23,315 nucleotides of DNA from Candidatus Bathyarchaeota archaeon (lineage in GTDB: Archaea > Thermoproteota > Bathyarchaeia > Bathyarchaeales > Bathyarchaeaceae), in NCBI GenBank assembly GCA_026967815.1, contig JAPUUO010000011.1, positions 1 to 23,315 of the forward strand, written 5' to 3'. How positions within the stretch are numbered: position 1 is the first letter of the stretch; each line of letters begins with the position of its first letter. The position numbers were made by a program, and so were the translations under genes. Positions 23,297 through 23,315 of the stretch are shown here, one piece after another. The notes beneath the pieces were generated by a model. That model was not told the DNA's origin and did not search any database. It saw only the letters and a list, made by a program, of their open reading frames with translations.

Positions 23297-23315
23297 GCTA
23301 TCCTCGTTCCTGCTG

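Noticed and set aside
1..23315. CRISPR array or other short regularly spaced repeats
   Set aside because: No set of three or more identical repeats with regular spacers was found; the only short repeats are attP arms and the integrase leader elements.

Overview
The window is the late (structural, lysis and integration) half of a temperate, long-tailed siphophage genome. It probably infects a Firmicutes (Bacillota) host. The evidence is strong AGGAGG-type ribosome binding sites, a Gram-positive head module (portal, MuF protein, DUF4355-like scaffold, HK97-fold capsid without protease), an M23 endolysin with two Cpl-7 (CW_7) repeats, a TcdE/phi29-type holin, and an AP2-type tyrosine integrase. 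I cannot name the host genus. The attachment core looks like the 3' end of a firmicute tRNA-Gly gene.

Layout. 1-112: left flank, containing an inverted copy of part of the MuF gene. 113-2751: portal, MuF protein with an AT-rich JAB-like C-terminal domain, and a 32-residue acidic ORF, closed by a hairpin with a T-run. 2826-5681: large terminase, scaffold, major capsid protein. 5684-6977: four small head-completion, neck and tail-terminator proteins. 6990-8199: tail tube and the G/GT chaperone pair, with a visible -1 slippery site. 8192-14638: tape measure, distal tail protein, tail endopeptidase/hub. 14647-20441: small baseplate proteins and an array of adhesin-like genes. 20482-21788: holin and endolysin. 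21789-22093: terminators and an apparently intact attP (core plus arm-type repeats on both sides). 22054-23223: integrase on the minus strand. 23224-23315: its leader, which can form two mutually exclusive hairpins.

Two systems stand out. (1) Three tandem paralogous adhesin genes (16231-20009) have nearly equal full lengths (about 420 residues). Two of them carry an 11-G tract at the same place near the N-terminus, and both are out of frame as sequenced. A nine-G tract also sits exactly at the stop codon of the preceding carbohydrate-binding gene. This looks like a slipped-strand phase-variable receptor-binding array. The first paralog has lost the tract and is locked ON. (2) The linker just before the MuF C-terminal domain (2077-2135) is repeated in inverted orientation at 1-59 with one mismatch. 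The left copy has in-frame stop codons on its N-terminal side and runs off the left edge in the C-terminal direction. This is what a silent alternative C-terminal cassette, able to swap by inversion or gene conversion, would look like. A chimeric assembly must first be excluded.

The intact attP beside the lysis genes implies the sequence comes from free or excised phage DNA, not an integrated prophage. The small terminase and the lysogeny and replication genes must lie outside the window.
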